Shown in pieces: positions 1-11,170 of a DNA stretch of 64,000 nucleotides. The position numbers were made by a program, and so were the translations under genes. Origin of the DNA: Gloeophyllum trabeum ATCC 11539 (Eukaryota > Basidiomycota > Agaricomycetes > Gloeophyllales > Gloeophyllaceae); NCBI RefSeq assembly GCF_000344685.1, contig NW_006920413.1:275556-339555 (forward strand). The letters run 5' to 3'. The notes under the pieces were generated by a model. It was not told the DNA's origin. It saw nothing but the letters and a program-made list of their open reading frames with translations, and made no database searches. Position 1 is the stretch's first letter, and each line of letters opens with the position of its first letter.

Positions 1-200
1 ATTTCTGGAATGAAAGTGTAAGCTAAGAGACAAAGACAGCCGCTTTTCCCCCGAAGATGCGGCAGTGCAGATACTTTTGTCCGCCACTGTAGGGTAACAT
101 CTGACCTAGGGCGCGACGGTCCTCGAGTCAGCCTATATTACTCCTGGGACGCAAATGCCCGTCTCAAGGCTGAATAACGTTCAGATCTGCATCTCTTCAG

Positions 201-314
201 GATATCGAGCACGCAGAGGTCAAAATCCCCCAAGAACGACCCTCATACAATGATACATGGATGTCGAAGCTCCCGCCAACAGCCCGCGCTACGGTGATCA
301 ACTACCCCATATAG
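201..314 (+). CDS. Possible 3'-terminal exon of a gene entering from the left edge
   Basis: A canonical acceptor (tctcttcag) at 192-200 opens a 37-codon frame that ends in TAG at 312-314. The reading starts DIEHAEVKIPQE and ends TVINYPI. The composition (charged, no early stops, good codon use) looks coding, but the upstream exons would be partly or wholly outside the window and I recognise no family. It could also be a chance open frame. The only support is the splice acceptor followed by a clean frame to a stop. Confidence 0.25.
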   Translation, partial: DIEHAEVKIPQERPSYNDTWMSKLPPTARATVINYPI

Positions 315-1528
315 GTTTGTTTGGCTGGCACAAACAACATTTCGCGAATCGCGGTTTCCGGACTTTTATGCAAAGCACTGTATTCGCATATGAATGAGAC
401 GCCGAAGATAGGCGTGGTTTTCAATTGATCGTAGACTCGCGACCAGTCCTGTACGCAATGCACACGCCTTCCTTTTTTGGTTTCGGAGTGATGGAAGGCG
501 TGAGCTTGCGAACGGACTGGTGACAACGGATAGTCACATAGCGGGGTCACAACCTTCCCCGCCAAGCGTGACTCCGACTTAGAAAAATTTGCCCCTCAGA
601 CGTACAAAATCGTCTCTGGCACACATTGTTCAATGATGTTTTTGAAGTGAATGGAGTTGACTGGAATAGGTGAGAAAAGAGGATTTTCTCCTTGAGTCAG
701 TCCAAATTCATCGAAATTTGACCTATGTCAAATGAATCTATGGCCTTCAAAACCTACAATGGTGTAAATCTCCCAAGGCATGATTTTTCTGAGTTATGAG
801 GCTCTCAAATCACGAAGTCCCACTCATAGTTGGCGCGTGTCACGCGCATCCCGCCAAAAGGGCGACCGTAGTTCCCAGCCGCTTCGCAGTGTAGCGAGTA
901 TTACGAGCGGAGCTTGAATTGCGAAGTGGCTGGTATCGAGCCTAAATTGATCGCGCCAGTTTCTGCAGCGCACTCTTTGCTATAGAGATTCGTCTTCAAG
1001 GAGTTTCTCCATATCGTTATACGTCTGTGGAGTCCCCGTAGTTGTCTTTGAGATAGATGCACTCTGCAGAAGACGACTCCCTGCACGTTCATTGAACAAT
1101 TTTGCCTTTTGCCGGTACGTTGAGAACTCAGGGTTTGATATGCTGGGCCAGGTTATGTTGCTATCTCCTCTGTGGCTTCCGGTTATGGATCATCTCTTCG
1201 TCTTCCCCGAATAAATGGTCCTCAATCTGACCCGCTCGTTCTTTATCCAGCAGAGCTTGCTTTCGTTATGCCTCGGGTCGCGGGGCCGTCTCTCTGCCGC
1301 CGGCAGATTGTATACCAACCTGCATGAGAAAGCACGCGAAGCTGTCGGTCCCCCCCCCCCTCTTCATCCAGATTGTGGCTTTTTGACTGCCACATCAACT
1401 TGTACACGCTGCGTTCTTCGATGCGTCATTAATGTTCCTGATCGGATGGCACAGTCGATATATTTGGACTAGCACGCCCCACATTTAATACCGCATTGGT
1501 TCTGGTTCCATCTCCTCCTCCCGCCAAC
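315..1528. other. Unassigned stretch upstream of the esterase gene
   Basis: About 1.2 kb with only short frames on both strands (longest 87 codons, minus strand, 302-565). I see no splice-supported exon, no domain and no repeat. A run of ten C residues lies near 1351-1360. The last part must hold the promoter and 5' UTR of the esterase that starts at 1529. Confidence 0.4.
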
Positions 1529-2856
1529 ATGCTCGTCCGAATATTTGCCACAACGGCCTACGCATTCATCCTACCATGGGCAGCCGCGTACGAGACGCTC
1601 AGGCACCTCATTGTTGGCCCGACGCACCCTGCATGGGGACTCTTCGAGGAGCTGTTCGTTTCGTCGGGACGGCTCTATTACTACGTTGTCCGCAAACCGA
1701 CGTCTCTGGCTTCGCGGAAACCTGCTTCAGAGCCAATTTCGCTGTCTCAGTTCGATTTTGACCCCGCTTCGTGGAAAATCCGTAAGTTTGCGAAGTGGCG
1801 CGTCGGGAAGGGGACGAAGGTGCAGCAGGTGAGGATTGCGAAGGTAGAGGATAAATGGAGGAAAGGCATTGCAACTATCGGGGATAAACATGTGAGGATG
1901 GTGGATGTGCCGGGTTTCTGGGTGTTCAGAGAGGACAGTCGATGGGCGAACGGCGATGGCGTGGAGGTGAAGGCGGCTGAGGGAGAACGAGTGATCATAT
2001 TCGCACCTGGAGGCGGCATCCATGTACGTGTTCATCTTTGCGTCTCGATTCAGGTATGCCTTACGCACTCCCAAGGCCCTTACCAGTCCCGTGCCGTACG
2101 GCCTTGCACTCTCCACTCACCTGCGAGTCTTGGCTATCAATAGCCGTCCAGCCATCAACCCCTCCACCGCCTTCCCGGCGCAACTCCTCGATGCTCTAGC
2201 CGGCTACTCGTACCTCACTCAGCAGCTTGGGTTCAAGCCGGAGAACATCATGTTGGTCGGGGAGAGCGCCGGCGCGTACCTGCACCTGGCGTTAATGACG
2301 TACCTGGGTGATCTCAAAAGGGACGGTATCGATTTCGGCATGGTGGGTGCCGCAGCACTAATGTCGGTGAGTAGTTGGTCCGTCGTTTGGAGCTCCCAAA
2401 GACTCACCTCGCGAACACCAGCCTGCCTGTAACCTCTCTCGATTCGACGCACGTCCTCTGCGAACAGACTTCCGCTTCCCAGGGTACCGCAAAGCCATCG
2501 TCCCCCTCCAGGCATATCACTTCCCCGCCGACTCGCTCGCCTCGTCTCCGTATTTCTCCCCCGCCCTAGCCGGGCAGTTCCAGTACCTTTCCGAAGCGCC
2601 CCACAAGACGAAGGTGTGGATCCAGTACGGCGATTCGGAGCTGTTCGCGGACGACATTCAGAAGCTGGTCAAGCGCATGAAGGAGCAGGGTGTGGACGTG
2701 AGGGAGGACGCGGTGTATGGGGGGCTGCATTGTGACGCGACGATACGGCGGGCGTTTGGGAAGGAGGAGGGGAGCTGGGTGAGGTTTTTGGAGGCGGTGA
2801 AGGAGATGGGGTGGGCTGACTCCCAAGCGTCGTCGAAGTCGACTGGAGTGGTGTGA
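1529..2856 (+). CDS. Alpha/beta-hydrolase fold-3 esterase (steryl acetyl hydrolase-like), N-terminally anchored
   Basis: Three exons fit: 1529-2023, 2076-2366 and 2422-2856, with 52 and 55 nt GT-AG introns, giving 406 residues. The start at 1529 is preferred over the in-frame non-ATG extension. Residues 1-22 (MLVRIFATTAYAFILPWAAA) look like a membrane anchor or signal. The oxyanion-hole element is PGGGIH near residue 162, the nucleophile lies in GESAGAYL, the acid is expected in GDSELFADD, and the histidine is in GGLHCDA near the C-terminus. Together these give the Ser-Asp-His triad of the hormone-sensitive-lipase/Say1 group, which deacetylates sterols or hydrolyses short-chain esters at the ER or outside the cell. 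The oxyanion loop reads PGGG rather than the usual HGGG, so substrate geometry may differ. The substrate cannot be told from sequence. Confidence 0.8.
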
Positions 2857-3816
2857 AGCTGGACCTGTTGATAATGCTCAGAAACTCTATACACATTACC
2901 TACTGGTCAACTGCATTTTGTACATTCGCATCCCTAGGCACGCTGTATCGTTAGTTGTATTGCTGTAGCATCTCCACCACTAGATCTAAACACAGAAGTC
3001 GTACATATCTCATGTCACGGATGACGTAGGATTATCCTCGGAGTAACCCTTGTTTTACGGTCGCATTTTGTGGCAAAGGGATTGTGGCACGGGTTTCTCA
3101 CGCCTTACTCCTCCGATTGAACTGGCAGAAGGTCTGAGTTACTTTCAACTGAGCCTACTGAAGGCACACGGCGCTGTGTGTCGTATGTCGTTACATCAAG
3201 CAACCTGTCCTCAGTGTTCTGTCGAGAGCAAGAAGTCGAATGTGGTGCCCATGCGACACCTTTGAATGCTTTGAGGAGTCGCGTCAAATTCGAACTGGAC
3301 TTCATAACTCCCCAGACTTGTACAAATTCTCCCCAGCTGCCTAGGATATTTCATCCTCAGGACACTCGATATCACAAATTCTTTCAAGAGCCACACTGTC
3401 AACAATATTTGGATCACTTAACAGCGGGCTGCACACTCCCAGGGAGAAGCAGTCAACGACGCGCGTCCAGAATATTTGTCGTATTCGGCGCACAACGCGG
3501 GGTACGCTTGGAAATTTGAACGTTCGTGATGCGTCGTGGTTCTTCTGCTCCCCTTGTCTAAAGCTTGAATCCCGTGTGACGACCGCTTGATCCCCCTTCG
3601 ATGGTCTGTCCTATGATCGTTCACGACACCACTCAAGAAACCAATCTGCGACTGGAAGTGAAGATATGGATTCCTGAGCATGGCAACTGACACTAGACAC
3701 TAACCTGAACTGATGCCCGGCGATTCTAAAACCTGGTGATCACCCGGCGTCGCCTCTCTGTCGGTACACTGCACCTCATCAAGCACGGTGAGTGCATGGG
3801 ATGACACTCTATTCAG
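2857..3816. other. Unassigned stretch between esterase and P450 relic
   Basis: No supported gene. The last 80 bases (about 3738-3816) can be read as a degraded upstream part of the P450 relic that follows: a frame containing VGTLHLIKHG resembles the beta-strand segment that precedes the 25-nt exon in the intact paralogue. The rest shows nothing I can name. Confidence 0.35.
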
Positions 3817-4304
3817 GAGCTATAATATACGGTAATGCATGGTATGTTACATGCATGGCCAATAATAATGAGGACAACCAACTGGAACCTGAGAGCGTTG
3901 TACCGGCCGGGAGAGATGGCTCAAAGATGATAGCACCTTGAGGGAGGACTTTCCGATCCAAGCGTTGGGGTATGGCCGTCCCTATGGACCTGTAATATTT
4001 CCTCGATTGACGCTCACAGTACACAGACTATGTCCAGGCAGGCATATGGCGCTTGAGAACATCTGGCTTGTGTCGATCGTCGCTGCGTTCAATGTAAAGC
4101 CAGCCAACGATGCAGTAGGGAATGAGATGTCCGTCACCGGCGAGCTTGGGGACGGGTTACTGAGGTATGCGTTCTGCTAATACTGCACAGGAGCCTTTCG
4201 GATTTGACTACCTTGGTACCGTCTGCAGCCAGTCTGTTCCATTCAAATGCTCCATAACGCCGCGCAGCGCAAGAGCCGCTAACCTTATCAAATGTGAGAT
4301 ATAG
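3817..4304 (+). pseudogene. Cytochrome P450 relic (C-terminal exons only)
   Basis: The 3' third of a P450 gene survives. A 25-nt exon at 3817-3841 (reading GAIIYGNAW across the junction) matches in length and phase the exon 10 of the two P450s at 11171 and 13911. Next comes a degraded PERF region (a frameshift splits it; ERWLKDD is readable), then DFPIQALGYGR, an intron, the haem-binding RLCPGRHMALENIW, and a last exon with PFKCSITPRS ending at TAG 4302-4304. The same PFKCSI-PRS tail is present in the P450 at 13911, so this is a member of the same subfamily. No N-terminal half, I-helix or ExxR motif was found upstream. It is not expected to make a functional enzyme. Confidence 0.7.
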
Positions 4305-5015
4305 CGAAGTACATTTGAAGAGGTTCGACTGTTGTTGTGATTGTGCACTGAAGCGTGCTGAGCGTCGACATTTTACATCTTCCAGCCCCATTGCCTGCCG
4401 CGGTCTCAACATGTAGCTCGATTCAGACAGGGCATGGCCTCACTAATAGTACTTCCAAGCCTTTGAACGGGAGACGTCACTGACTGAAGATTGAACGTAT
4501 GCCTTATTCTTAATGTAACATATTGATCGAAATCGCCATGAGTGACTAGGAGACTCTTCCATCTCCCACTCCATTCTTCAAGCAGAACGGTGAGGAGAGT
4601 TATCCACCACCCCTATATATGTGGATGTGGCTCTCGGATGAGTGTTTCGACTGCACTGCTACGCGGGGAGATCCTACAAGCACTTGGCTCGCCATGGCTA
4701 TGGACATGTACGTGAAGAGCGTCAGTACCAACCAGGTTACTCTGGGCACATATAATGCATACCTAAAGAGTGTATCGGTAACGCGGAACGGAACATTAGT
4801 TTCGTTCCCAGCTTCCGAGGCTGGGACAGGAATCACTTGTGTACCCGTCTGGATTGAGGAACCGTTCAGGCCTGAATGACTCAGGATCGCCATGTAGACG
4901 TTCATGGTATATACCCCTACATAGTACTTAGTTGTGAGACTAGGACCATATACCATCTATTATGAAGTACTACAGCGCCTAGTGAAATCGTGTCAGCGGT
5001 GGGTTTCATACGAGT
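4305..5015. other. Unassigned stretch between P450 relic and MITE
   Basis: An open frame exists on each strand at 4600-4956, but they are complements of one another and neither shows a domain. A short inverted repeat (ggtatata-type) pairs about 4903-4914 with 4946-4957. Nothing else is recognisable. Confidence 0.35.
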
Positions 5016-5017
5016 TA

Positions 5018-5340
5018 AGATAGGGCCAGCTCATGTACGACTACTATCACGTGACTATTTTTGTCACACTTGGCGGGGAAAGCACGAAGTCGGTCTTATA
5101 ACTTTGGGCACAGGTAGAAAACCACAGATGTTTTTTATAGGAATCAAAGATACAGTACATACAAATAGTTCCTATAAAAAACATTTGAGGATCTCGACCC
5201 ATGGAGATTATAATAAGCTCGACAGTGGTGATTTCTATCGATGATCTCCTCGATTTCCTTACACTGACCTGCCATATATAGGCAAAACACGTGATTGTCA
5301 CGGTGTGACCAAGGTAGTCGTGTATGGACTGGCCCTATCT
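5018..5340. mobile_element. Palindromic MITE with TA target duplication
   Basis: The left end agatagggccag (5018-5029) is a perfect inverted copy of the right end ctggccctatct (5329-5340), and the match continues imperfectly for about 27 bp on each side (both arms reach gactac). TA dinucleotides flank both ends (5016-5017 and 5341-5342), as expected for Tc1/mariner-type insertion. The element is about 323 bp with no coding capacity, and its centre holds a second perfect inverted repeat. Size, terminal inverted repeats and TA duplication indicate a non-autonomous foldback/MITE element. No transposase lies in this window. Confidence 0.75.
5128..5184. repeat. Central 16-bp hairpin of the MITE
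   Basis: atgttttttataggaa at 5128-5143 is the exact reverse complement of 5169-5184, with a 25-nt loop. It sits at the centre of the larger inverted repeat, so the whole element could fold on itself. Confidence 0.85.
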
Positions 5341-5342
5341 TA

Positions 5343-5923
5343 CTGTTTTCTCCCGACCTTTGGGGATGAAGTACTCTTCGTATATATGTCATCCTCCGTA
5401 ACATTTCTTGCCAATGCTACCAGATGCAAGTGAGGTATACGTCACCTACCTACAGTGACAACATCCACAACGGCACTACGTCGAGTACCCGGGATAAAAA
5501 ACAGAAAATAATACCCACCCTGATCTTCGTACATTATAATTCGGCCTGAGGCTACAGCAGAACATGTTTGTAAACGCCGTCATCTCGACTCCAACGACTG
5601 GGCGGCGACAGGTCTTTGTGATCGTTCGAATTTCACGAATGCCGAGGGCATTTGGGAATTCAAGCATCATAGACGTTTGTTTGTGGCTGCCGTTGTGGCG
5701 TTTCGACAGCCGAAGAACGTGACTTCACAGCTTCGCCACAAAACGCCGGCGGGACTGCTTTGCGCTCTGACTCTCAGTGCAACCACTGTTACACTTGTTT
5801 GAACATTTTCTCTTGACTGATTATATCTTGCTCTGTATCGATACCGGCATCTCGCATAGATCGTTCGACTCAATTTTGTAGCATATACGCAACACCAGGC
5901 AACCCCACACCGCATTCGCAGCT
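5343..5923. other. Promoter side of the SQS1-like gene
   Basis: About 580 bases between the MITE and the start codon at 5924. No coding frame is convincing on either strand. This is expected to contain the promoter and 5' UTR of the downstream gene; I see no clear TATA box. Confidence 0.35.
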
Positions 5924-8900
5924 ATGTCTGGAAATTCACAAGGCCGTGGTTTCCGTGGATCGCCCAGAGGTGGGCCGAATCAACCTAGAGGAAGGGGAGG
6001 AAGGGGACGAGGCCGTGGGGGATGGAGAGGCGGGAGGGGGAGGGGGATCGGGTACGATGAGGATTTGGACTTTGTCCTGCAGTTTCGGAACGAGCGAGAT
6101 GGTACGTGTGGGCTTAGGTCTATCTGTTTTGTTAGAATTGTCTTTGCACCGCCTTCGACTTCGAACGCCCATCGATTTCCGGCCTGTGCATGAGAATGAA
6201 CTAATTGGCTATCCTAATAGACGTCCCTCATCCCGGTCCGCACTTCATTCGAGGCCGAGGCGGTCACAATCGTGGGGCGAACAGCCCAAGAGGTCGAGTT
6301 ACACCCAAGACGCCCAACTCCCGTTCTCGTCCCATGACGCCCGTCGCGTCCGGTTCAGCGACGCCCGTACAGGGTCGGGGACGAGGCAGAGGGATAGATA
6401 CCACTTCCACCCCTGGTCGAGGTAGAGGCGCCGACACCCATACCTCCACCCGAGGAGCGCAGAAGAAAGCTTTCAACAAGAACGCCCCGCTATCGAAGCT
6501 GCTGTACCAGGACAGACCGTACCTCCGTCCCGTAATCTTCGTGAAGAGCCAGCACACGCCGAGGTTATTCGAGGAGCAGGAAGAGATCTTCGAAACGATG
6601 AACGAGGATGAATCCGAGGCCGCTGACCACGTCCCCACCGCCGACAGAGTGTTCAAGGTGTTCCATCACGAGACTCCGAAAGATGCGGCAGACGAGGGAG
6701 GCGCGAGCGAGGAGATCGAGGAGATCGACTTTGAGGACATGGGGAAGATGCGGGAAGAGGTTGATAAGATCGCCATGAGTATCAAGCACCAGGAGAAGGC
6801 CGGACCATCTGCAGACCCCCACAGATTTACCGGCTCCAAAGTCGAAGTGCGGGTGGAAACATCGAGCACGTCTACTGAACCAGCTGTACTATCAACAGCG
6901 ACCTCAGAAATAGGAACCATAACGACTGCAACTACTGCCCTGGAGGAGACCGGGTTCTACGCGGACGTTACTCCAGCTACAACGGAACCGGAGACTGTGG
7001 TATACGAAGCGCTGGAAGGGGACATACCTATTGGTGAGAAGTTAGACTCACTTGGAGAAGACCAGACCCCCCAGGTCACAGGTAATCAGCCAACGCAGCT
7101 CGGCTTCTACGTCGACACGGGACCAGCCGCACCAGAGAGGCAGGACGGGCAAGACGCCGTCATTTACGACCGCTCGGAGGTAGAGGCGCCATTGGGCAGC
7201 AAACCGGCCGACGAGGACGACGAAGTGATCGTGTTCATCTCGCCGCAGCAGATCGCAGCCGGGACCTCATCGCGAGAAGAGACGCGGCCGCCCTCGCCGT
7301 CCACGCTCCCCGCGCCCGCGTTCTCGTCCGTGTCGCTCTCGTTCGGGAATAGCCCGGCGAGGAAGCAACAAAGGAGGTACGCGAACCGGCCCAAGTCGCT
7401 GTTGGCGAATTGGCGGGGGAAGAAGGGTGGACGGAGGCGCGGGCTGCTGGACCGCGCGTTCGGGTCGTTCGGTGCGGCGAGGGAGGAGAGGGAGCTGTGG
7501 GGCGATGATCCGAGACGCGACGAGCGGAGGAGGGGGGACGATGATGTGGTGTGGGGGGATGAGAGCGAGGAGAGCGAGGGTGAAGGAAAGGGGTCGGGGG
7601 ATATGGCTGTGGATGCGGACGTCGATTTGAGCGTGATGCAGCGGTTTGTGGAGAGCATGGGCCCGAAGAATGTGCATATGAGTGCGGGTGATCTGGAGGA
7701 TATGGAGCGGATACAGGCGGAGGATGAACAGGAGGACGAGGTGAGTAGTGAGGAAGAAGACGAGGAAGGCGATGAGGACGAAGAGGAGGAACTGGTATTT
7801 GATGAGGAGGAGAGGGTGCTGATAGCAGAGGAGGGTGCTGGTCCGCCGAGTGATGATGATGAGGATGAAGATGACGACGACGACGACGACAGCGATGTGG
7901 ACGAAAGTCCCAGGCGAGGTTTCCAGGCGAGACTGGAACGACTGCGCAATGCCTCAAAGGGCAAACAAGTCGCCAAAGACCCTTTGTCAATGTTGGACAC
8001 TCTATCAGACGATGATGTCTCGGTGGAATACGCACCTTGGTCAGACGACGACGATTTGGTCGCTGCGGTGCAGGTGAACGTTTAATTAATTCGAGCGCCT
8101 ACGGTGCTTACGGTACATAGGACTTCATCGACGGAAATGAGGACATTCTCAATGGCCGCAGCAACAGGAAGGAGAGAAACAAGTTATTCCGGGCCATACA
8201 GCAAGGGACGTTTGATGAGTTGGAGGAGTTTGCGCCAGCGAGTAAGTTCTTGCTGTCTTTTCGGCATCGTTAACGGGACGTTAATCCTATCTGCCTCAGA
8301 GCGGAGGAAGGATAAAGGGAAGGACCTCCCCCCTGAACTTCAGGACCAGTGGCAACGAGACCGCGCCAAGAAGGCGGAGTATAAGCGGCAACGGGAACAT
8401 GCTCGGATAGAAGCAGCCGCAGACCCGCTAGCCCGCAAGAAAGGCGGGAAGAAAGGTCGTAAGACAATGCGTGCCGCTGCGCGCCTTGACCCTAGCATCG
8501 AAGTGCCCAATCGGGTCGTGAATATGGTCTCGCTGGAACGGCAGATCCGTAGGTTCATTGCGGACATTGGTGGGTCGCAGTCCATGGCGCTGCCGCCGTG
8601 CGACAAGGGTACGAGGAAGATCGTTCACGAGTTGGCGGGTGCGTTCAATTTGACAAGCAAGAGCAAGGGATCTGGAGCCGATAGATATACTACCCTGATC
8701 AAAACTACCAAGACCGGAGTGTATATCAATGAGAAGAAGGTGACGAGGATCATGAGGAGGTTCAAGAGCGATTATGGAGGGGCAGGCGACGGCTGGGGCA
8801 CTCCTGGCGGGAAAGGCAGGAGAGTGCCTGCAGCATTGCCCAAGCATAGAGAGGGAGATGAAGTTGGCAAGGTACGAAACATCGTCGTGGCCTGGGCGGT

Positions 8901-9082
8901 GTATAGCTCACGCGATCATTGAATAGGCGGCGCCCAAGATTGACAGCACGAACGTTGGATTCCGCATGCTGGCCGGTATGGGCTGGTCCGACGGAGACCG
9001 AATTGGATTGTCGGGCGGATTAGAAGCACCTCTAGCGGCTGTCTACAAGAAAACAAAGCTGGGTCTTGGGGCTACGCTATGA
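5924..9082 (+). CDS. SQS1: SQS1-like R3H and G-patch protein (Prp43 helicase activator type)
   Basis: Five exons: 5924-6101, 6221-8073, 8121-8241, 8300-8871 and 8927-9082, giving 959 residues. The N-terminus is an RGG-rich RNA-binding tail (residues 1-45). The long second exon is disordered and contains very acidic tracts near its end (runs of Asp and Glu). An R3H-type domain lies in exon 4 (TRKIVHELAGAFNL with the Arg-x3-His signature, then SGADRYTTLIKT). A G-patch closes the protein (VGFRMLAGMGWSDGDRIGL through KKTKLGLGA). In yeast Sqs1/Pfa1 the G-patch stimulates the DEAH helicase Prp43 in ribosome maturation and spliceosome disassembly; that role is inferred here from the architecture. 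All junctions are phase-consistent. One G-patch glycine pair is altered (GDRIGL in place of the usual GxGLG). Confidence 0.85.
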
Positions 9083-9410
9083 TCTTACGCAGGCTGACTC
9101 CGCCGCGGTTCCCGAGGCATGCTCTTATTCTCTCTACGTAGCGATCAAAGGAAGTTTCCTACTATCATACGCAGCAGACGGTCATACAACAGCGACGATA
9201 TGCCACAAACCTGTTGCAGGTGTTCCAAGTGTAACTGAACTTGGTGGCGTGAGAATTGTGGCCCGCGCTGCGACGCAACGCCTACCGCCGGTCGTGGCAT
9301 CGACGTGTCTCGTGTCATTACTTGCTGTATATTATAAACTTGTAATCCAAAGCTGGGACTTGTCTTCGTACCACCATCCTCTAGCGTGCCGCTGTGGAAG
9401 TCCTTGCATA

Positions 9411-10471
9411 ATGAGCTTTCGATCCGCCGAGCAGTCCCAGCATGACAAGATCAACTTGGTTAGGCTGGTAAAGAGGCTGGATCAATCAGTCAGTCACGAC
9501 TTTGAAGAGGGGTTGGGGGATAATAATGGTGGTGAACACCCGGAGAAAACGGAGAAATATATCAGGGCACAAGGAGCAATGCAGGTGCGACGAAGTGTCG
9601 TTGGGTTCAGAGACCTTATGGAATTACTCTGCTCAGAAAGTCAAGTACGCCCAGAAGCTGCTCAGAACGCCAGAGATACAGGCAGAACTACAGTCGTACG
9701 CCATCTTCTTCTCTGGAGCTGAAGTCGACCCGTAAGTCGTGATGGATGTAGGCAACGGCGGTATGACAACTTCAGGACGACGCTCGCGCGCCTTGAGGCT
9801 ACTCTGGAGAAGACCCTGAAGGTGAGTCCCCCAGAAGAATCGTACTACACACGATAGAATATGCAGACGTTTATGGCTTCGTCATTCGTCATCAGGTCCT
9901 TGAGCCAGAGCCTATCCGTCCGGAACCTATTTTACCTACGCTCCCCAAGCCCCAGGTTGTCACTCCACTTCCTACCCGATTGCAGTCGAAAGATAACTTT
10001 TCAACCGAAACCGCTGCCTCTCCCGAGACTGTGCAAAAGGTCCTCCCGGCCGCTGACTTACTTTTGTCACCATCGGAAGCCCTTCCTCCAGAACCAGACC
10101 TGTCTCGAACGTCCTTGATCGCGCCTCCCCTTCCCCAGTCTACTCTTCCTTCCCTCCCCACCTCGTCTACTGTCCCTCTACAGTCATCGAATCTACTTCA
10201 TGAAGAATTATCCGCGCAGCTAGCGCAGATGGCTACGCAGCTCAAAGCCAACGCAGTCCACTTTTCATCGACGCTTGCGAAGGATCAGGCGCTCGTCCAG
10301 GAGACACAGGAGAAGCTCGAGACAAACTACAATGTGATGAAGAAGGAGCGGGTACGAGTGCGGGATTTCAGAGGGAAGAGCGGGGGGACGACGTGCTTGG
10401 TGATTTTCAGCGTAGTTGCTGTGCTCATAAGTTTTGTTGTGATGGTCTTCATCATCCGGTTAACCAGGTGA
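9411..10471 (+). CDS. USE1: USE1-type SNARE, tail-anchored ER membrane protein
   Basis: Four exons: 9411-9584, 9637-9731, 9776-9821 and 9896-10471, giving 296 residues. The N-terminal INLVRLVKRL, EKYIRAQGAMQ and QKVKYAQKLL segments match the conserved Use1 N-terminal domain. A Pro/Ser-rich linker follows, then a SNARE helix (ELSAQLAQMATQLKAN to ETNYNVMKKE) and a C-terminal membrane anchor (CLVIFSVVAVLISFVVMVF) with four residues left on the luminal side. Use1 works with Ufe1, Sec20 and Sec22 in Golgi-to-ER retrograde fusion. The apparent frame break near 9600 is resolved by a 52-nt intron ending ctgctcag at 9636. I did not assign the zero-layer residue. Confidence 0.85.
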
Positions 10472-11107
10472 GGTGCCCTCTTGGGTAGAAGTGCCTTCGG
10501 GACGACGATCGTCAGAATGCCTTACGATATTGCAGGTAGGATCTTTCCTTCTATTCTCGTACAACTTATATCAACGAGCTGTTTCAGGATAGTGCACGAG
10601 TGTCTCAATGTTTTCCTCTCTGTCTTTCCCCACAGTGCTATGCCTTCCGTTTCCTCTGTCAGGAACACCCGTGCACATCGGACAGGACATCAATCATCGG
10701 TTGCAATTTAGGCACCTCGAATCCATGCGCGGAATCAATTAGAGTATGCGACGTGAGCCACCTTGCGAAAGAGCGTAAGCCTTACGGTATGGCACGGTCT
10801 TCCGTTTCCCATCGTCCCTGGTATAATCTACGGAAGTCTGTACACGATCAATCACGGACCACCAGGTGTGTGTGACTGCGAGTGTCCTTGGTTCCTGTGC
10901 GGAGGTTAAGGTATGCCACGGAGCTCCGCCAGCGCGTTCTCAGTGGGTGCTCGATTTAGCATCGCTACTTCTCCACTGCGCCCAGATGATGTTGGCCGAG
11001 TTATTCTCTTTATATACTCAGCTGTGAGGTATTGCCGCTGATATGTCCAGGCGTCCAGATGACGCAAAGGATGTCGTCCTCCTGGTCCCTGTCGCGCTGG
11101 AGCTTGA
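10472..11107. other. Unassigned stretch before the P450 pair
   Basis: About 640 bases with only short frames (up to 91 codons) that show no domain. It should contain the USE1 terminator region and the P450 promoter. Confidence 0.35.
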
Positions 11108-11113
11108 TATATA
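11108..11113 (+). promoter_or_regulatory. Putative TATA box of the first P450
   Basis: TATATA lies 58 bases upstream of the ATG at 11171. The second P450 has an equivalent element at 13819, which supports a shared promoter plan. Confidence 0.4.
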
Positions 11114-11170
11114 GGAGTACCGAGAAAGATGCACTGGCTCTACAAGTATCCGATCCCTAGCTAATCCACA

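Noticed and set aside
3738..4304. Reading the P450 relic as an active short gene
   Set aside because: The N-terminal two-thirds is missing and the PERF segment is frameshifted.
7164..8035. Minus-strand frames of 266-278 codons opposite SQS1
   Set aside because: They are Ser-rich and Pro/His-rich complements of the acidic GAN/GAG tract in the real gene.
9585..9636. Frameshift in USE1 near residue 60
   Set aside because: A 52-nt GT-AG intron joins both frames in phase and yields the conserved QKVKYAQKLL segment.
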